Notes under the pieces: generated by a model
What the model was told of the DNA's origin: nothing
Database searches by the model: none
The model's input: the letters and a program-made list of their open reading frames with translations, nothing else
In this document: positions 10,887 through 23,069 of the stretch, piece after piece
Position numbering within the stretch: position 1 is the stretch's first letter
How the letters are laid out: each line of letters starts with the position of its first letter
Assembly (NCBI GenBank): GCA_000787465.1
Contig: JSYX01000071.1
Coordinates: 1 to 64,000 of the forward strand
Source: Thermomucor indicae-seudaticae
Lineage: Eukaryota > Mucoromycota > Mucoromycetes > Mucorales > Lichtheimiaceae
DNA length: 64,000 bases
Direction: 5' to 3'
Translations under genes and position numbers: made by a program

Positions 10887-12064
10887 TTATTCGTACATCT
10901 TTGAGTTAGTCCCCGGAATGACTTCATACAAGCCTTCAAAGCGTTTTTTACCTTGCAAAGACAAGTTTTCGGCCCCAATTAGCGAATGATGGACATGTTC
11001 AATGGATTTGAAGTATTTTACAGTCTACAAAGAAATTACATCAGCGATATCTCGTGTGGGAACATTGCCATGGTGCTACGAATTCGCTGTGTATTACCTT
11101 AACGTGCAACTCGAGGGTAGCATCCTCATCGCAGACAATCAGACCCTTGGGATGCATCTGGATGGCCGATACAGTCCACATGTGGTTGACACCCTCTTCA
11201 ATACATTTGGCCAGAGCGATTGACTAAGTATTTAGATAGAAGCCCCCTTCATCAGTTTCTCTTATCCACGTCTGGAAAATCTTTTGTTTTGCCACTCACC
11301 TTGTGTGCGCCAGTAATAATGATGCACACCTCACGAGCATCCATAACCGTGCTTTAAAGCAAAAAGATGAGTTGGATGTATTTATAGATGTAGTCTACAG
11401 CAAAAACTTACGCTACACCCACAGTTAATGCCAGCTTTGGGACTTTGCTCACATCACCATCAAAGAACCGTGCATTGGCAATAATGGTTTCATAAGCGAG
11501 AGTCTTGACACGCGTGCGAGAAGTAAGCGACGAGCCAGGCTCGTTGAAGGCAATGTGACCATCGGGACCAATGCCTCCCAAGAACAGCTCAATACCACCC
11601 ACTCGAGCAATCTCGGCCTCAAAGCGCTTGCATTCTTCATCAAGATCCTCAGCGTTGCCGTCAAGGATATGAACATTCTCAGGTTTGATATCCACATGCA
11701 TAAAGAGGTTCTTCCACATGAACGAGTGATACGATTCAGGATGGTCACGCGGCAGGCCCACGTATTCGTCCATGTTGAAGGTGACAACATGTTGGAAACT
11801 AAGTTCTCCAGCCTTATGAAGCTCAACCAGCTTTCTATATGTGCCAATTGGAGAAGAACCAGTGGGCAGACCAAGAACAAAAGGGCGGTCAGCCGTTGGC
11901 TTGAACTGACGAATGCGTTCCTTGATATAGTTGGCTGAACCAAAAGAAAATTTTTTCTTTAGCGTTTCACGTTGAAAAAGAGGTTGTGCGCAAGAAAAGG
12001 ATTAAAGTTATTTACCAACGTAGTTCGAGACTTCGTTATAATCTTCACGGATGATCAATCTCAT
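10887..12064 (-). CDS. NAG1: Glucosamine-6-phosphate deaminase
   Basis: Converts glucosamine-6-phosphate to fructose-6-phosphate and ammonia, the last step of GlcNAc breakdown, in the cytosol. The minus-strand protein begins [20 protein letters not shown]. It then shows [13 protein letters not shown] (phosphate-binding loop), [13 protein letters not shown] (catalytic Asp) and [31 protein letters not shown] (catalytic loop), [45 protein letters not shown] and a C-terminus ending in a KMYE motif complete it. These are all hallmarks of the NagB family at full length (about 280 residues). Introns are GT-AG: about 12015-11937, about 11411-11346, about 11301-11222 and about 11093-11025. The stop is TAA at 10887-10889. 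It lies head-to-tail upstream of the GlcNAc-kinase-like pseudogene, the order expected of a GlcNAc-use cluster. No disruptions were seen. Confidence 0.92.
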
Positions 12065-14417
12065 TCTTTGTGTATATAAAGTGGATTAGTCGGGTATTTT
12101 GCTCGGGAAAGAAAAGAAGAAAGAGGTATTAAAGGGTCGTCAGAAAGCGAGAGCGCGAATATATAAAGTTACATTGGGGGATGGACTGACTGGGACGATA
12201 TCAACGAATCACAAGGCTTGTGGAAACCACCGGATGCGGTCATCCAAAATTTTTGGGTCCTCTTCATCATTCAAAACCTTGTTTTTCTCTTGCGCTTCGC
12301 GTCACTTGCTCATGCATCCATAAATGTTCAAATTAATGCTGCTTCGCAGGTTGATCATTACGTATGTTCAATAATTTGTATTGCTTAGTAGAGAAGCGAC
12401 GAACTTTATATTGCATCTTTTATGCGAAGGCGTCGGCGTGGGTGAACGCAAGGTGCTTACATAACCGTCCCTGCACAACACCGAACTGGGCCCTGACGAC
12501 CCGGATATGGCAGTTTTAAGTCCGACTTTTTTCGTCAGAGTCCGACGAAATGGAGTGAAACCCTATCCGTGAAACCGTGAAAACGCTCCAAAAGATAACG
12601 TGAAGGAAATCCACTCTTTTCCGACCTTTAAACACTTCACGCTGGATTTCTTGTAGGGTCTAGTAGTGAGCATAAAAAAGAGGTTGCTAATGGTGAAAAG
12701 CAAGTAAATGTTCAAAAGTGGTATTTATCGGTCTTGGGGCGACACTCTCTGTGACGCCGCAAACAATTGTTTTTCCTTCCTTAAACGTTCAGCCCCTGTT
12801 CGTACTAAAATTCCAACTTCTCTGATTGGCTAATTTGGTTACGTAAGATCTCATGAACCCTGGCTTTTTGGATCAACTGCGACTAAGTCATTGCTACCCG
12901 ACCCTGATCATTCTCTTCGGAAAAAGGAAACTCTACTTGCAAAAGTGGCCGCGCCAGCAAGAAGAGGATGTTGTCAATAACTTTAGATAATGGCAATGAT
13001 ACAGTCTCGGGTACTCTCGGCGAACGAGGATGATGAACCCTCGCTGCTTTGGGAAAGGAAAGGGTACCTTTGATATCTTTGCTGCACTCACGGTTACGTA
13101 ATTCAAGTTACTTTTGGTAAGGCGTATTGTTATTCCGATGACCACCATTTTTCCGAGCCGTGTAATCCTAGCACAACCTTTTTCTTTCTTGAGTTCAAGC
13201 CTTTTTGTAAGTGTCGTTCTTTACACGGTAAAGCTTGCTTTATTGCAAAGGCGGATCTCATCTTCTTCCGTACGGGTATGAGTCAAGGCATTAATATCGT
13301 TAAGGTGGCTGAAGCCGAAAGGGAACGGATCGTTTCCCTACTAATGACAATGATGTGCTTAACGTGCACAATTTAATAAGGATAAGGCATTTCCACGTAG
13401 ATGACGCAGTAAACGGATCATGCGGGATAGCGCTGTTGATCTGTTGCATACGTATGGACTTTCCCAGTTGTGGCTTGAGCTAAGAGTTTTCAGCTTACCG
13501 CACAGAGTGCCTTTTGCTAAATATGACGACATCTAGTTATCTGCATGATGACTATCATGGCAAATATTAGCAAAGGCGCAAGCATGTCCTTTATAATGAT
13601 ATCATCGTATGTAAGCATATGCAGAAGCAAAGTATTCTCGTATACTGGCTTTGACGGCACGTAAAATTATACCGTCAAATAGAAAGGGACAACTAGTGAT
13701 TATCCTACGTGACATGAACATATACTACATATGAAAGACAAGAATGACGAATCCAAATCGAACATGCAGCCAAAAAGCTTACCTAAGTGGATCCCTTAGA
13801 CGCACCATACAATATAATGCAACCTTCGTAAAACTATCCACTCGGACAAGCATTTGCCATGCTACTTGGATAACGTTGCTTCTTTACAAGTTCTACTACG
13901 AAGCACATATACTTTTGGCAGCACCACATTTATTGTTCGTAAGCATCTCTTTCTGCAGCACTTTATACGGATTGTCTCATAGAATAGATCCTCAGACGGG
14001 TGTTGGACAAACGTCTCGCGTGGTTTTACTGTTGTCTGAAAGAATCAAGTTGTGAGCTATAGAGTATGGGAAACATGACTTTTCGAAGTCGGCTCTTTAG
14101 CCTCGAAAGCCGTCCATCAGTTGGGTTTCACAAGTTACCACTCGATATAAGAATAAAATGATGTCAAAACGAATACAGATCACTTGATCACAGCTGTTGA
14201 TGACTTCCCTGATGACAAATGATTGAATCTACTATTTATATCGAACAATGTCGTTTCTATGTAATCTTATTTTTACCACCAGCGTCTGTTTATGTAAGTT
14301 TTGCTGATGCCAATCTGGCTAGATAATGAAATCCATCATGCATGACTGACTCAGAACTCGCACCATACTCGATAGTCTATAACTTTATTGCCACGATTAG
14401 TTTGGCTTGTATGCGGC
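12065..14417. other. Gene-poor intergenic stretch
   Basis: No convincing gene is visible. The longest ATG frame is 13744-14055 (+), 103 codons without any recognisable motif or splice support. A short direct repeat (GTCCGAC twice near 12520-12545) was noted. The stretch separates the GlcNAc cluster from the flippase gene and presumably includes the deaminase promoter at its left edge. Confidence 0.5.
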
Positions 14418-14753
14418 TCAAAGCAGCATGTCCACTCTGATATTGCATAAGTCCATGTCACAAGCATTTTCAGTTTTGGCAATCGTCAGCATGATCAACA
14501 AGGTCACACAGCGTATGAATTCCACCGATATGACGGAAGGTATTGCTGGTCCGAGCGCAATTTGCCACGCGTTCTGTGCTACCAGTCTGAACAGGAGCAA
14601 CATGGCTTGCATTCCACAGGGGACTTTAGTCGAAAAGAGCTAGTCCACTTACAGATGGACTTGCATCATAATGGCCAGAGTGGCTTTGTTGATGAAAAGA
14701 AGCAAGAGCCAGCAACAAGCCCACCCTGACAGTATAGCCAGTAAACGTGTCAT
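14418..14753 (-). CDS. Hypothetical small hydrophobic protein, two exons
   Basis: ATG at 14753 opens a signal-like start (MTRLLAILSGWACCWLLLLF). A GTAAGT donor at 14652 and a 66-nt intron with a CGACTAAAG branch-like site end at CAG (14587). Splicing removes an in-frame stop and gives 89 residues ending CNIRVDMLL. Two hydrophobic segments and a few Cys suggest a secreted or membrane peptide. No family was recognised. Support is only the clean donor, branch and acceptor set plus the hydrophobic start. Confidence 0.3.
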
Positions 14754-15375
14754 TATATCAACGGTTAGAGTTCTTCTATTGGTTAGGTTTCAGTAATTTT
14801 AGCTTGCCGTATTTCCACAGCGACGTGGTGCCTGGCAGGAAAGTGGGTCTCGGCGACTGAGCTGTTCCAAAGCAATCAAACGTGGATGTTACACAGGACG
14901 CTAAAAATAGCTGTATGACTTTTGGTTTTTGTTTGCATATCTTCAGGAAAACCGAGCTTTGGGCTTATGCCGTGTATCAAGTGTTATCCTAAGATCGATC
15001 GAGTATGCGCTGATAAAAGAGAGACCACAGTAAAAATCATTGTACATGCGTAAAGCGATTAGAACTGTAATAGTTTATGTTGTTATTTTGGCTCTCGTGC
15101 TACTGTTTCCCAAGCCGTGGATTCCAGTCTAAAACACTGGTTATGAAATTGAGGGGAACACATTTTTTTCGTCTCTCGCTCCAGACTTTTCGACAAAGCT
15201 TCCTCTGCCAGTGATATATACCCCCAAACTCTTCTTGGCATAACCTATATCAGCCCTACTGGTTCGCGACACGTCTCTGCTCACGCTTACGCAACGCTGA
15301 TCTTGGAATTCAATCGGCTGGTCGGAGACATCTGGTGCAGTTCGTTAACGTCAATCTGAACAATAAAGCATTCGC
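14754..15375. other. Intergenic, upstream of the flippase gene
   Basis: No gene or repeat recognised. It presumably holds the promoter and leader of the P4-ATPase gene on the plus strand. Confidence 0.5.
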
Positions 15376-18300
15376 ATGTCAGACTGGAATACTCGGAGTG
15401 ACAGCCTAGATCTAAACACTATGAATCCCAGGCACGGTATGTTTCTTGGGCCCCTTTTTGTTCTATTGCCATACTTTGTTCTCTTTCTCTCTCTCCCGTT
15501 CCCTAAAGATACAATGCATCACCCCTTTTCATCCCTTTTGATCCGTCTCGACTTCCGTAAGTTGTACTAATATGGCCGTACGATCAAATCAGCGTCTATT
15601 TCAGACGACGGACGTTCGGGACCCGAAGAAGACGAACTCCAGCTCCTCGTGCATCATCCTTCAATTCAGCGCCCTTCTTTGATGCCTGCATTTTCCTTTT
15701 CTTCCTTGGACACTCATCCACCTCATATTTCAAACTGCGATAACGAATCCACAGAGATGTTGGCCAAACCATATGACAGCAGTAGTCAATTTCCAATGCA
15801 GTATTCTGACAAGGACGCGGGGTATTTTAGCGCCAGTAACCCTTATTCCCAATTACCTACTTCTCGACGCCCATCGGAAAATAAGTCATTCAACCGCACA
15901 CGATTCTTCTGGAAAAAGCGTTTCACCATGCAGGATGTCTTCTTTTGGCGAAAGAAAAAAGTCAATGATAACTCGCCACGGATCATTTACGTCAATAATC
16001 CAGAGATGAACCTGCAGCAAAAATTCGTAGGAAATCGTGTATCCACAGCGAAATACAACATCTTCACTTTCCTTCCGATATTCCTGTATGTCGAATTCAG
16101 TAAAGCCGCCAACATATTCTTCTTGTTCATTTCATGTATACAGGTAAAGAAATTATATGGCGGATCCAGTCCATACCGCGCATTCTTAGCTATCGTTCGT
16201 GTTTAGCAAATTCCCGACGTCTCGCCTACTTCCCGATATACAACCCTCGTACCGCTTGTCATTGTTCTGTTTATCACTGCAGTGAAGGAGATCATTGAGG
16301 ATTACGTACGCAGAGCCGTCGGATTGCTGTGATAGTGAACGTGTATTCTCATTATGATTTCATTCACAGGGCGTTCACCGATCCGATCGAGAACTCAATG
16401 CAAGGAAATGCAAAGTCTTGGAGGGAACACAGTTTACAGAAAAACATTGGCGAGATGTCAGAGTCGGCGATATTTGCCGCATTGAGAGTTCAGAGTTCTT
16501 CCCCGCGGACTTGATCTTACTGAGCAGTTCCGAACCAGAAGGTCTTTGTTACATCGAAACTAGTAACTTGGATGGGTATGTTGCCGCACACCACGACAAG
16601 GAAATGCGCACTCACTGTCTTCCCGGTTACAGCGAAGTCAATTTAAAAATCAAACAAGCGCTACCAGAAACAGCCAAATATGTATCGCCAAGTGACGTAG
16701 CAAGGCTCAGAGGAACGATCAAATCCGAGCAACCAAACAATCGACTGTACAATTACGACGGTACACTGTCTCTGGAAACGGACGACGGGAAAACTCGCGA
16801 TTTACCTCTGGATCCTGGTAAACTGCTTCTTCGAGGTGCTCAGCTTCGAAATACAAGCTGGGTTTATGCAATTGTCATCTTCACTGGACACGAGACGAAA
16901 CTGATGCTGAACTCAAGGTAAGTGGATATGAAACGATACCCCTTCCGATTGGTCTCTGATTTTCGCCCGTACGTTTTCTCATGACGTAGCAAGAAGCCTA
17001 CCAAAGCATCCAATGTCACCCATATTACGAACCGCAACATTTGGTACCTTTTTACTATGCTTGTTGTTATGAGTGTCATGTGTTCCGTTGGATATTTGGT
17101 CACCTCTGTAGGTGATTTGGATTACGCAGTTATGAGACAAGCAACTAAACAGATATTATTGCCAGATACGGGACTTTGACCAGCTTGGTTACTTGGCCTT
17201 GTCGCCAGCTCAGAGAGGTCGTGAGTTTGGACTCAATATCCTGACGTTTATGATCCTTTTCAACAGTTTCATTCCTATCAGGTAAAGTATGATACAGGGA
17301 AATGGCGAAGTATGTATGCAAGTGCATGCTAAGGGGTAGTGAACTCTAGTTTAATGGTGACAATGGAAATCGTCAAGGTTGTGCAAGCAGCCATGATTGG
17401 GAACGATCTAGACATATACTATGAAAAGACGGATATGCCTGCAGTAGCAAGAAGTAGTGGCTTAATCGAAGAGCTCGGACAAGTGGAGTATGTGTTTTCG
17501 GACAAGACAGGGACGCTTACATGCAATCAGATGGAGTTCCGCGAGTGTTCGATTGCTGGATTATCTTATGCAGCGACAGCCGATCCAGAGCGCCGACCCA
17601 CTTCTGACTACGACAGCTCCGGACAGTACTCTTTCCGTCAGTTAGAGGATCATTTGGAAAAGTCAATGCACGCCAACGTAATACATGAATTTTTGTCAGC
17701 GCTTATGACATGCCACACAGTTATACCCGAAGCGAAGGAAGAAACAGGCGAAATAGTGTACCAGGCTTCATCCCCGGACGAAGGTGCTCTGGTTAAAGGT
17801 GCCAGGGATGTCTTTGGATACACCTTTTATGCCCGAAAACCGCACTCGATTAACTGCACAGTAAAAGGACAAGACCTTGAATATCATATCCTAAATGTGT
17901 GCGAATTTAATTCAACACGTAAACGAATGTCAGTTATTGTCAGAGAACCCAGCGGTAAGATCAAACTGTATTGTAAGGGTGCGGACACAGTCATCCTGGA
18001 GCGTCTTGCAAAGAACAATCCATTCGTGGAACCAACTCTGCAACATCTGGAGGTTAGTAATTGGCAGCGCTTAGCTCTCAGACGATGCCACGTAACTGAC
18101 TTGATGAGAAAGGAATTTGCATCAGAAGGTCTGCGAACCCTATGCTATGCTGTCCGGGAGATACCTGAAGATGAATATGCACGATGGTCCCAGATATACG
18201 ATAAGGCAGCGACTACATTGGTCAATCGCGCCGAAGAACTAGATAAAGCAGCCGAAATCATTGAGCAAAACATGTTCCTTCTGGGAGCGACGGCAATAGA

Positions 18301-20059
18301 AGACAAGCTCCAAGACGGCGTACCGGACACTATTCATACCCTGCATGAAGCGAACATCAAAGTCTGGGTTCTTACGGGTGACCGTCAGGAAACTGCCATC
18401 AACATTGGCTATAGCTGCAAGCTTTTGACGGAAGAAATGGATTTGATCATTTGCAATGAAGAAGATCATGACTTGACAAAGGACTTCCTCGAGAAGAAGC
18501 TCCTCGATGTGCAAGCGCACGAGGCATCAGGCAGCAACGAGGTATTGTAGCGTGAAGTTTCCGAATTTTCCGCGTCTAACGTTTACGAAGCCTTTAGCCT
18601 TGATTATCGAAGGAAAATCACTGACGTATGCCCTTGAAAAGGATATCGAAAAGACATTCTATGAGTTGGCTATCAAGTGCAAAGCTGTAGTCTGCTGCCG
18701 CGTTTCTCCGCTTCAGAAGGCGCTCGTCGTGAAGCTAGTCAAAAAATTCTCGAATTCCATTCTTCTTGCTATAGGAGATGGCGCGAACGACGTGTCCATG
18801 ATTCAAGCAGCGCACGTTGGCGTGGGTATAAGTGGCGTGGAAGGCTTACAGGCTGCACGGAGCGCAGATTTTAGTATTGCCCAGTTTCGATTTTTGCGGA
18901 AGTTATTGCTGGTCCATGGCGCCTGGGCTTATCAACGTCTTAGCAAGATGATCTTTTACTATTTCTACAAAAACGTTGCGTTGTACTTGACTCAGTTCTG
19001 GGTGAGTGTTTCAGAATGGCGAAAGACAATATTTGCCCGCTAAAGGATGTTACGATAGTACGCCATCTTTAACGGGTTCTCGGGCCAGACGTTGTATGAA
19101 TCGTGGACAATGTCATGCTTCAATGTTATTTTTACGATTCTGCCACCCATTGTAATCGGTATCTTTGATCAGTTTGCCGCAGCAAGGTTACTGGATAAAT
19201 ATCCACAGATGTATATGCTCGGACAGAAGAATGAATTCTTCAACCAGAAGCGCTTTTGGGGCTGGATTGTGAATGCGGTTTATCACTCTGCGGTAAGCAT
19301 TCTCCTGCACGATACTAAACTTAGATCTCAGTAAGTGCTCACAAAACGTTTTCAGTTGCTGTATTTTCTTGGAATGGCAGCCTTCATGGATGACGTTGTT
19401 TTCACCAATGGGTGGGCAGCTGGCCATTGGTGGGTCGGGACGGTGATATTTAGTACCACTCTCACGACCATCCTGTACAAGGGCGCTTTGATCACAGAGT
19501 AAGTATATGCATGCTTAGCTATTGGCACTTCGTACTGACTAACAGCTCCATTAGCATGTGGACCAAATATGCAGCCATAGCCATTGGTGGTTCTTTGCTC
19601 ATTTGGTTTGTGTATCTACCTTTGGTGGCATACGTGGGGCCCATGTTACCATGGGGTATTTTCCTGGAGTACGTCGGCATTGTTCCGAATATGTTTGGCA
19701 ATGTCAACTACTGGCTCTTTCTGTTTTTGGTGCCGGTTGTGTGTAATCTTCGAGACTATGTCTGGAAGTAGTAAGTATCATCTATGGCTTCTCTTATGAC
19801 AGGACAATTAATACTGTACTACTTTCCCAGTTACAAGCGAATGTATAGAACCCGGAGTTACCATTACGTACAAGAGATTCAAAAGCTAAACTTGCCTGAC
19901 TATCGTCCACGCATGGATCGGTTCCGACAAGCAGTGAACAAGGTTCGCAAGATTCAACGACTAAAACAGTCGCGTGGCTACGCATTTGCTCAGAGCGACT
20001 CGGACCAGAGCAAGATTATTAGAATGTATGATACCACTCAACAAAAGCCGGTCGGTTAG
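15376..20059 (+). CDS. DRS2: Drs2-like P4-ATPase (aminophospholipid flippase)
   Basis: Flips phosphatidylserine and phosphatidylethanolamine toward the cytosolic leaflet, typically at the trans-Golgi. The start exon (15376-15436) joins a Ser/Pro-rich N-terminus. Then [30 protein letters not shown] and [11 protein letters not shown] mark the first membrane region. [19 protein letters not shown] and the actuator loop follow. PISL of membrane segment 4 is split by an intron. Next are [16 protein letters not shown] (phosphorylated Asp codon 17501), [35 protein letters not shown] and [24 protein letters not shown]. The C-terminus ([19 protein letters not shown]) matches Drs2 autoregulatory tails. 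At least ten short introns are needed, including one removing 18054-18110. Spliced as read, the actuator motif is DGEVN, not DGETN. The frame is otherwise intact. Confidence 0.9.
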
Positions 20060-20608
20060 AATCGCTCCTATTTGTTTTTCTTCTTTAAGCTCCTCCAGGG
20101 CATGTACAGTTTTTTTCCTCTTTCCTGAACTCTATTACCTAACTTTATCCTTTCGTTGTGTAAATTGGTATTATAAGTTTTTGTCAACACAAGTCTGGCC
20201 GACCTTGAAGCTAAAAGTATTCAAGAAATGCCTTCAGCATACCAATCCAAAAATGTGATTACGGTATACAAACAGCCTTGAGCTATTGCAAGCCGGCATG
20301 ATTGACCCGTCCTAATATGCAGTATTTCTTATCAGATGCTGCCAGCGAACGTTGTTATGGCAGAATAATGTTCAATAAGCGCACTTTAAGCGGATAGAAA
20401 GGCGAAGGCGATTTGTTTTGCTTGGCTTCCGTCGATTGCGCGGGATTATGCAAGTAACTTGATCGGCAATAAGTCTACCTATAGCTGTACTTGATTACAG
20501 CGGCACCGATGCTAGGAAATACGTATGCCGTTGCAAAGAGCCATATCATGATCTTGCTAGCACGAGGCGGGATTCCAGCAGCAAATTTCATTGTTTCGGG
20601 CCACAGCT
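20060..20608. other. Intergenic between flippase and DUF1838 gene
   Basis: Nothing recognised apart from the TATA-like element that follows. It carries the 3' end of the flippase transcript. Confidence 0.5.
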
Positions 20609-20616
20609 TATATATA
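20609..20616 (+). promoter_or_regulatory. TATA-like box of the DUF1838 gene
   Basis: TATATATA lies 50-58 nt upstream of the ATG at 20667, a plausible core promoter position for a compact fungal gene. Confidence 0.4.
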
Positions 20617-20666
20617 GAGGTCATACGTCCATCCATCCTTCTTGTGCAACTTCAGCCTTTATCAAC

Positions 20667-21840
20667 ATGACAACCAAAGGTAAGAGAGTCCTTATAGCGG
20701 ATTGCTTGACATTGTTCTGTGTACTTATCTCCAGACAAAGCGAATCACGACGCCTCATTGCTGCTCCGATTGCGATTTTCGACTGATCCGGATGCAAATA
20801 CGTTTTTCGAATGGAAAGGATCCGTCTTGTATGTTTTCAATGGAGACTACGTATGAAAGAGAGAGAGGGGCAGGAGCATAAAGCTTACTCTGTTGGCAGT
20901 GCCTTTATTCCAGGTCAACCACCCAAGCGCATATTTGAGTGCGTTGGAATGAATGTTGGCAAAGCGCGCATTGAGAATGGCAAGCTGCTGTCCACGTCGC
21001 GGGAGCTGACGTACTATCTCGATCCGGTGACGCACAGGAAGCTTGAAAAATGGGAAAATCCTTGGACAGGCGAGAAATTACCCGGTAAGGAAAAAGCTCC
21101 CGCTTTTATTTGTCAGCGAAAGATTCTGATTCAATTATTTGGCCTCTAGTTGTTCATATTGCAAACGACCCTGTCCAAATGGCTTTGCCCTGCTCTGTTC
21201 CCTTGGATGTTCGCGTCAATCCATTTGCAAAGACCACAAAAGTTGTGACAGAGGTTGGGCACGCAGCGAGAGAAAGAGATATCTTATCCCTGTATTGAAA
21301 GAGAGAGCGCGCTTGCTTAGATTCCATTGTTTTATCCAAACCCGTTGGCAACTGAGGATGACTGTTTCAAAGCTTATGATGCTAATAAGATGTATCAAGG
21401 TATAACAACTTTGATGAACATATCAATTGCCTAGCACTAAAATTGTTGTTTGTTTAGCTGGGGAACTTTTCACTTTTAGTTGTCCCAGTGAGCAAGTAAC
21501 GAGTTCTCAGGATACGATTGAAAACGTCGAGGTCAACTGGACACGAATCTCTCGCTTCCCACCCTTTATGAAGATGGGACATGTCGAAGGCGGCTATCTA
21601 GTCTATCACTGCACAGGCCACAAGCTACCGCAAGGTTCAACGTTCAACGAGCTGACAGAGCCCATACTGCGTCAAGAGATTGCTACGCGCATGATGACTT
21701 TTGCCAACGCTCCACCAAAATATGATCCTGCAGCAAAGTCTGTGTCGAGTTGGAGCTACTTTAGGGACCATTTTCATGTCTATGAGGCGCACCCAGATAC
21801 CGTTTGGCCTCTTACTTCTGATTTCGTGGACTCCACTTAA
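20667..21840 (+). CDS. DUF1838 family protein
   Basis: Six exons. A GTAAGA intron follows MTTK. An intron at 20829-20899 has a GTATGT donor. Others lie near 21085-21149, about 21253-21320 and about 21391-21459. The joined protein contains LLLRLRFSTDPD, FFEWKGSVFAF and FECVGMNVGKARI. It goes on with LTYYLDPVTHRKLEKWENPW, TGEKLPVVHIANDPVQ, NWTRISRFPPFMKMG and a C-terminal WSYFRDHFHVYEAHP region. The DP..T..L..W.NPwTGE.vpVvH..NDPV pattern is the signature of DUF1838, known in bacteria and some fungi and of unknown biochemical role. No signal peptide or membrane span is evident. Introns show it is fully at home in the fungal genome. Confidence 0.75.
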
Positions 21841-22505
21841 TACTACTACTGGATACGATTATTGTGCGTAGGTGCAAGTGTACCTTTTCGTGACGTCTAG
21901 TGATAATAGTAATGTTTAAAGTTTTCGTTACTATGTAATACGGTTATTTCGCAGAGATTTAAATAACCATACTTTTGCTATGCGTTACATGTGATATTTT
22001 CACTCAAGTCACCAAATAAAATCATGTTGTGAGCAAGCATGCTTATGTTTCAGACATGGTATGGACTGAACTGTAACGAATACTATGCGGCTTGGCGACA
22101 GCACCCAAGAGTTTGTTCAGTCAGTGAAAGACAGAAGAAAGAACTGAATGAATAAACTACGTCTACACCCAGATTCAGTGCTGTTCTTGTGGGAAGCGCC
22201 CTTTCTGGAAGGATGAACACAAACATAGCATAAAATTGGCAAGAGGGGTCCTTGTCAGGGGCATCAGAAACCTCCAATTTGAGAGCCCCAGGAAACCGGA
22301 CATGCTACGCATGCTTTAGTCATCTAATACACGGGTCAGAAGGCGTTGACGCTCTTATGTAGCATGTGCAAGTCAGAAGTATGTTATTACAACGAAAGGT
22401 AAATTGAAAACAGAAGGATGAACTCTTTTCTTGCAGCAGAGGCGCCAGCGCATAACTGCTTCTTGAGACAAAAGCCGAGCTTTTTTGTTGGACAAACAAG
22501 TATCC
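21841..22505. other. Intergenic between convergent genes
   Basis: Convergent 3' regions of the DUF1838 gene (+) and the small ASXH-like gene (-). Only short frames without recognisable content are present. Confidence 0.5.
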
Positions 22506-23069
22506 TCAATGGTATAGGCCTTTCCACAATTTTTTGAAACGCCTTTTCGGCGGACGCCCCCTTTCCGCACCGTCTGCCTCTTCATCAATGGAAAATGGAG
22601 CCTTGTTAGATTCGACGTCGAGGGGAATAAGAGACACATATCATAGATGACATACTTGTCAACCCGGCGCTTCTTGCCTGTGTTCGTTTTTCCGTCACCC
22701 TGATAGCCGTATGGCTTCTGGACTCGAGGGTCCGAGCTGAGGAGCTGCGGCGAGGCGCGAAGAATGTACCTGCGCGGCAGGTTTGCAAGACGCTCATATT
22801 CCTCCAGGCTCTTTTGATAAACCACTTCATATGTGGCCCGGCTGACGAAGACTTGGTCTGCGGAAGGCAGCAGGACCACAAAGTAGTTCATATTATCGGC
22901 CGTAAGCATGTTCGCAGCAAGGCCAGTATCATGCGCCTTTTTTGACAAATCAGTTAAGGACGAAGAAAGCACACGCTGGTCAATCGTCTCTTACCTTTGT
23001 GGCATCGTCAACATTTTCGACATCAAGTAGGTTTGTAAGCGCTTTAAGATCCATATTACTGTCAATCAT
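22506..23069 (-). CDS. Short ASXH/DEUBAD-like protein (paralogue of the gene at 26352-28492)
   Basis: Exon 1 (23069-22995) encodes MDLKALTNLLDVENVDDATK. A GTAAGA intron (22994-22937) leads to an exon with the core NMNYFVVLLPSADQVF and a SLEEYERL block, then RYILRASPQLL. A second intron, about 22660-22605, restores frame into a basic tail (GRPPKRRFKKLWKGLYH) with an AT-hook-like GRPPKRR. LLP.AD followed by a Y/F-rich helix region resembles the ASXH/DEUBAD fold, which binds and tunes deubiquitinases such as BAP1/Calypso or UCH37. The paralogue shares the ADxMN.LV.LLP.AD.VF, SLEEYE and YxxRxSP blocks but also has a W..C.DFQ.LLA.GHY segment that this protein lacks. A nuclear role is inferred from the basic tail. 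Family assignment is moderate. Confidence 0.5.

Noticed and set aside
13744..14055. 103-codon plus-strand frame
   Set aside because: Starts with ATG but shows no motif, no splice support and no coding-like conservation pattern.
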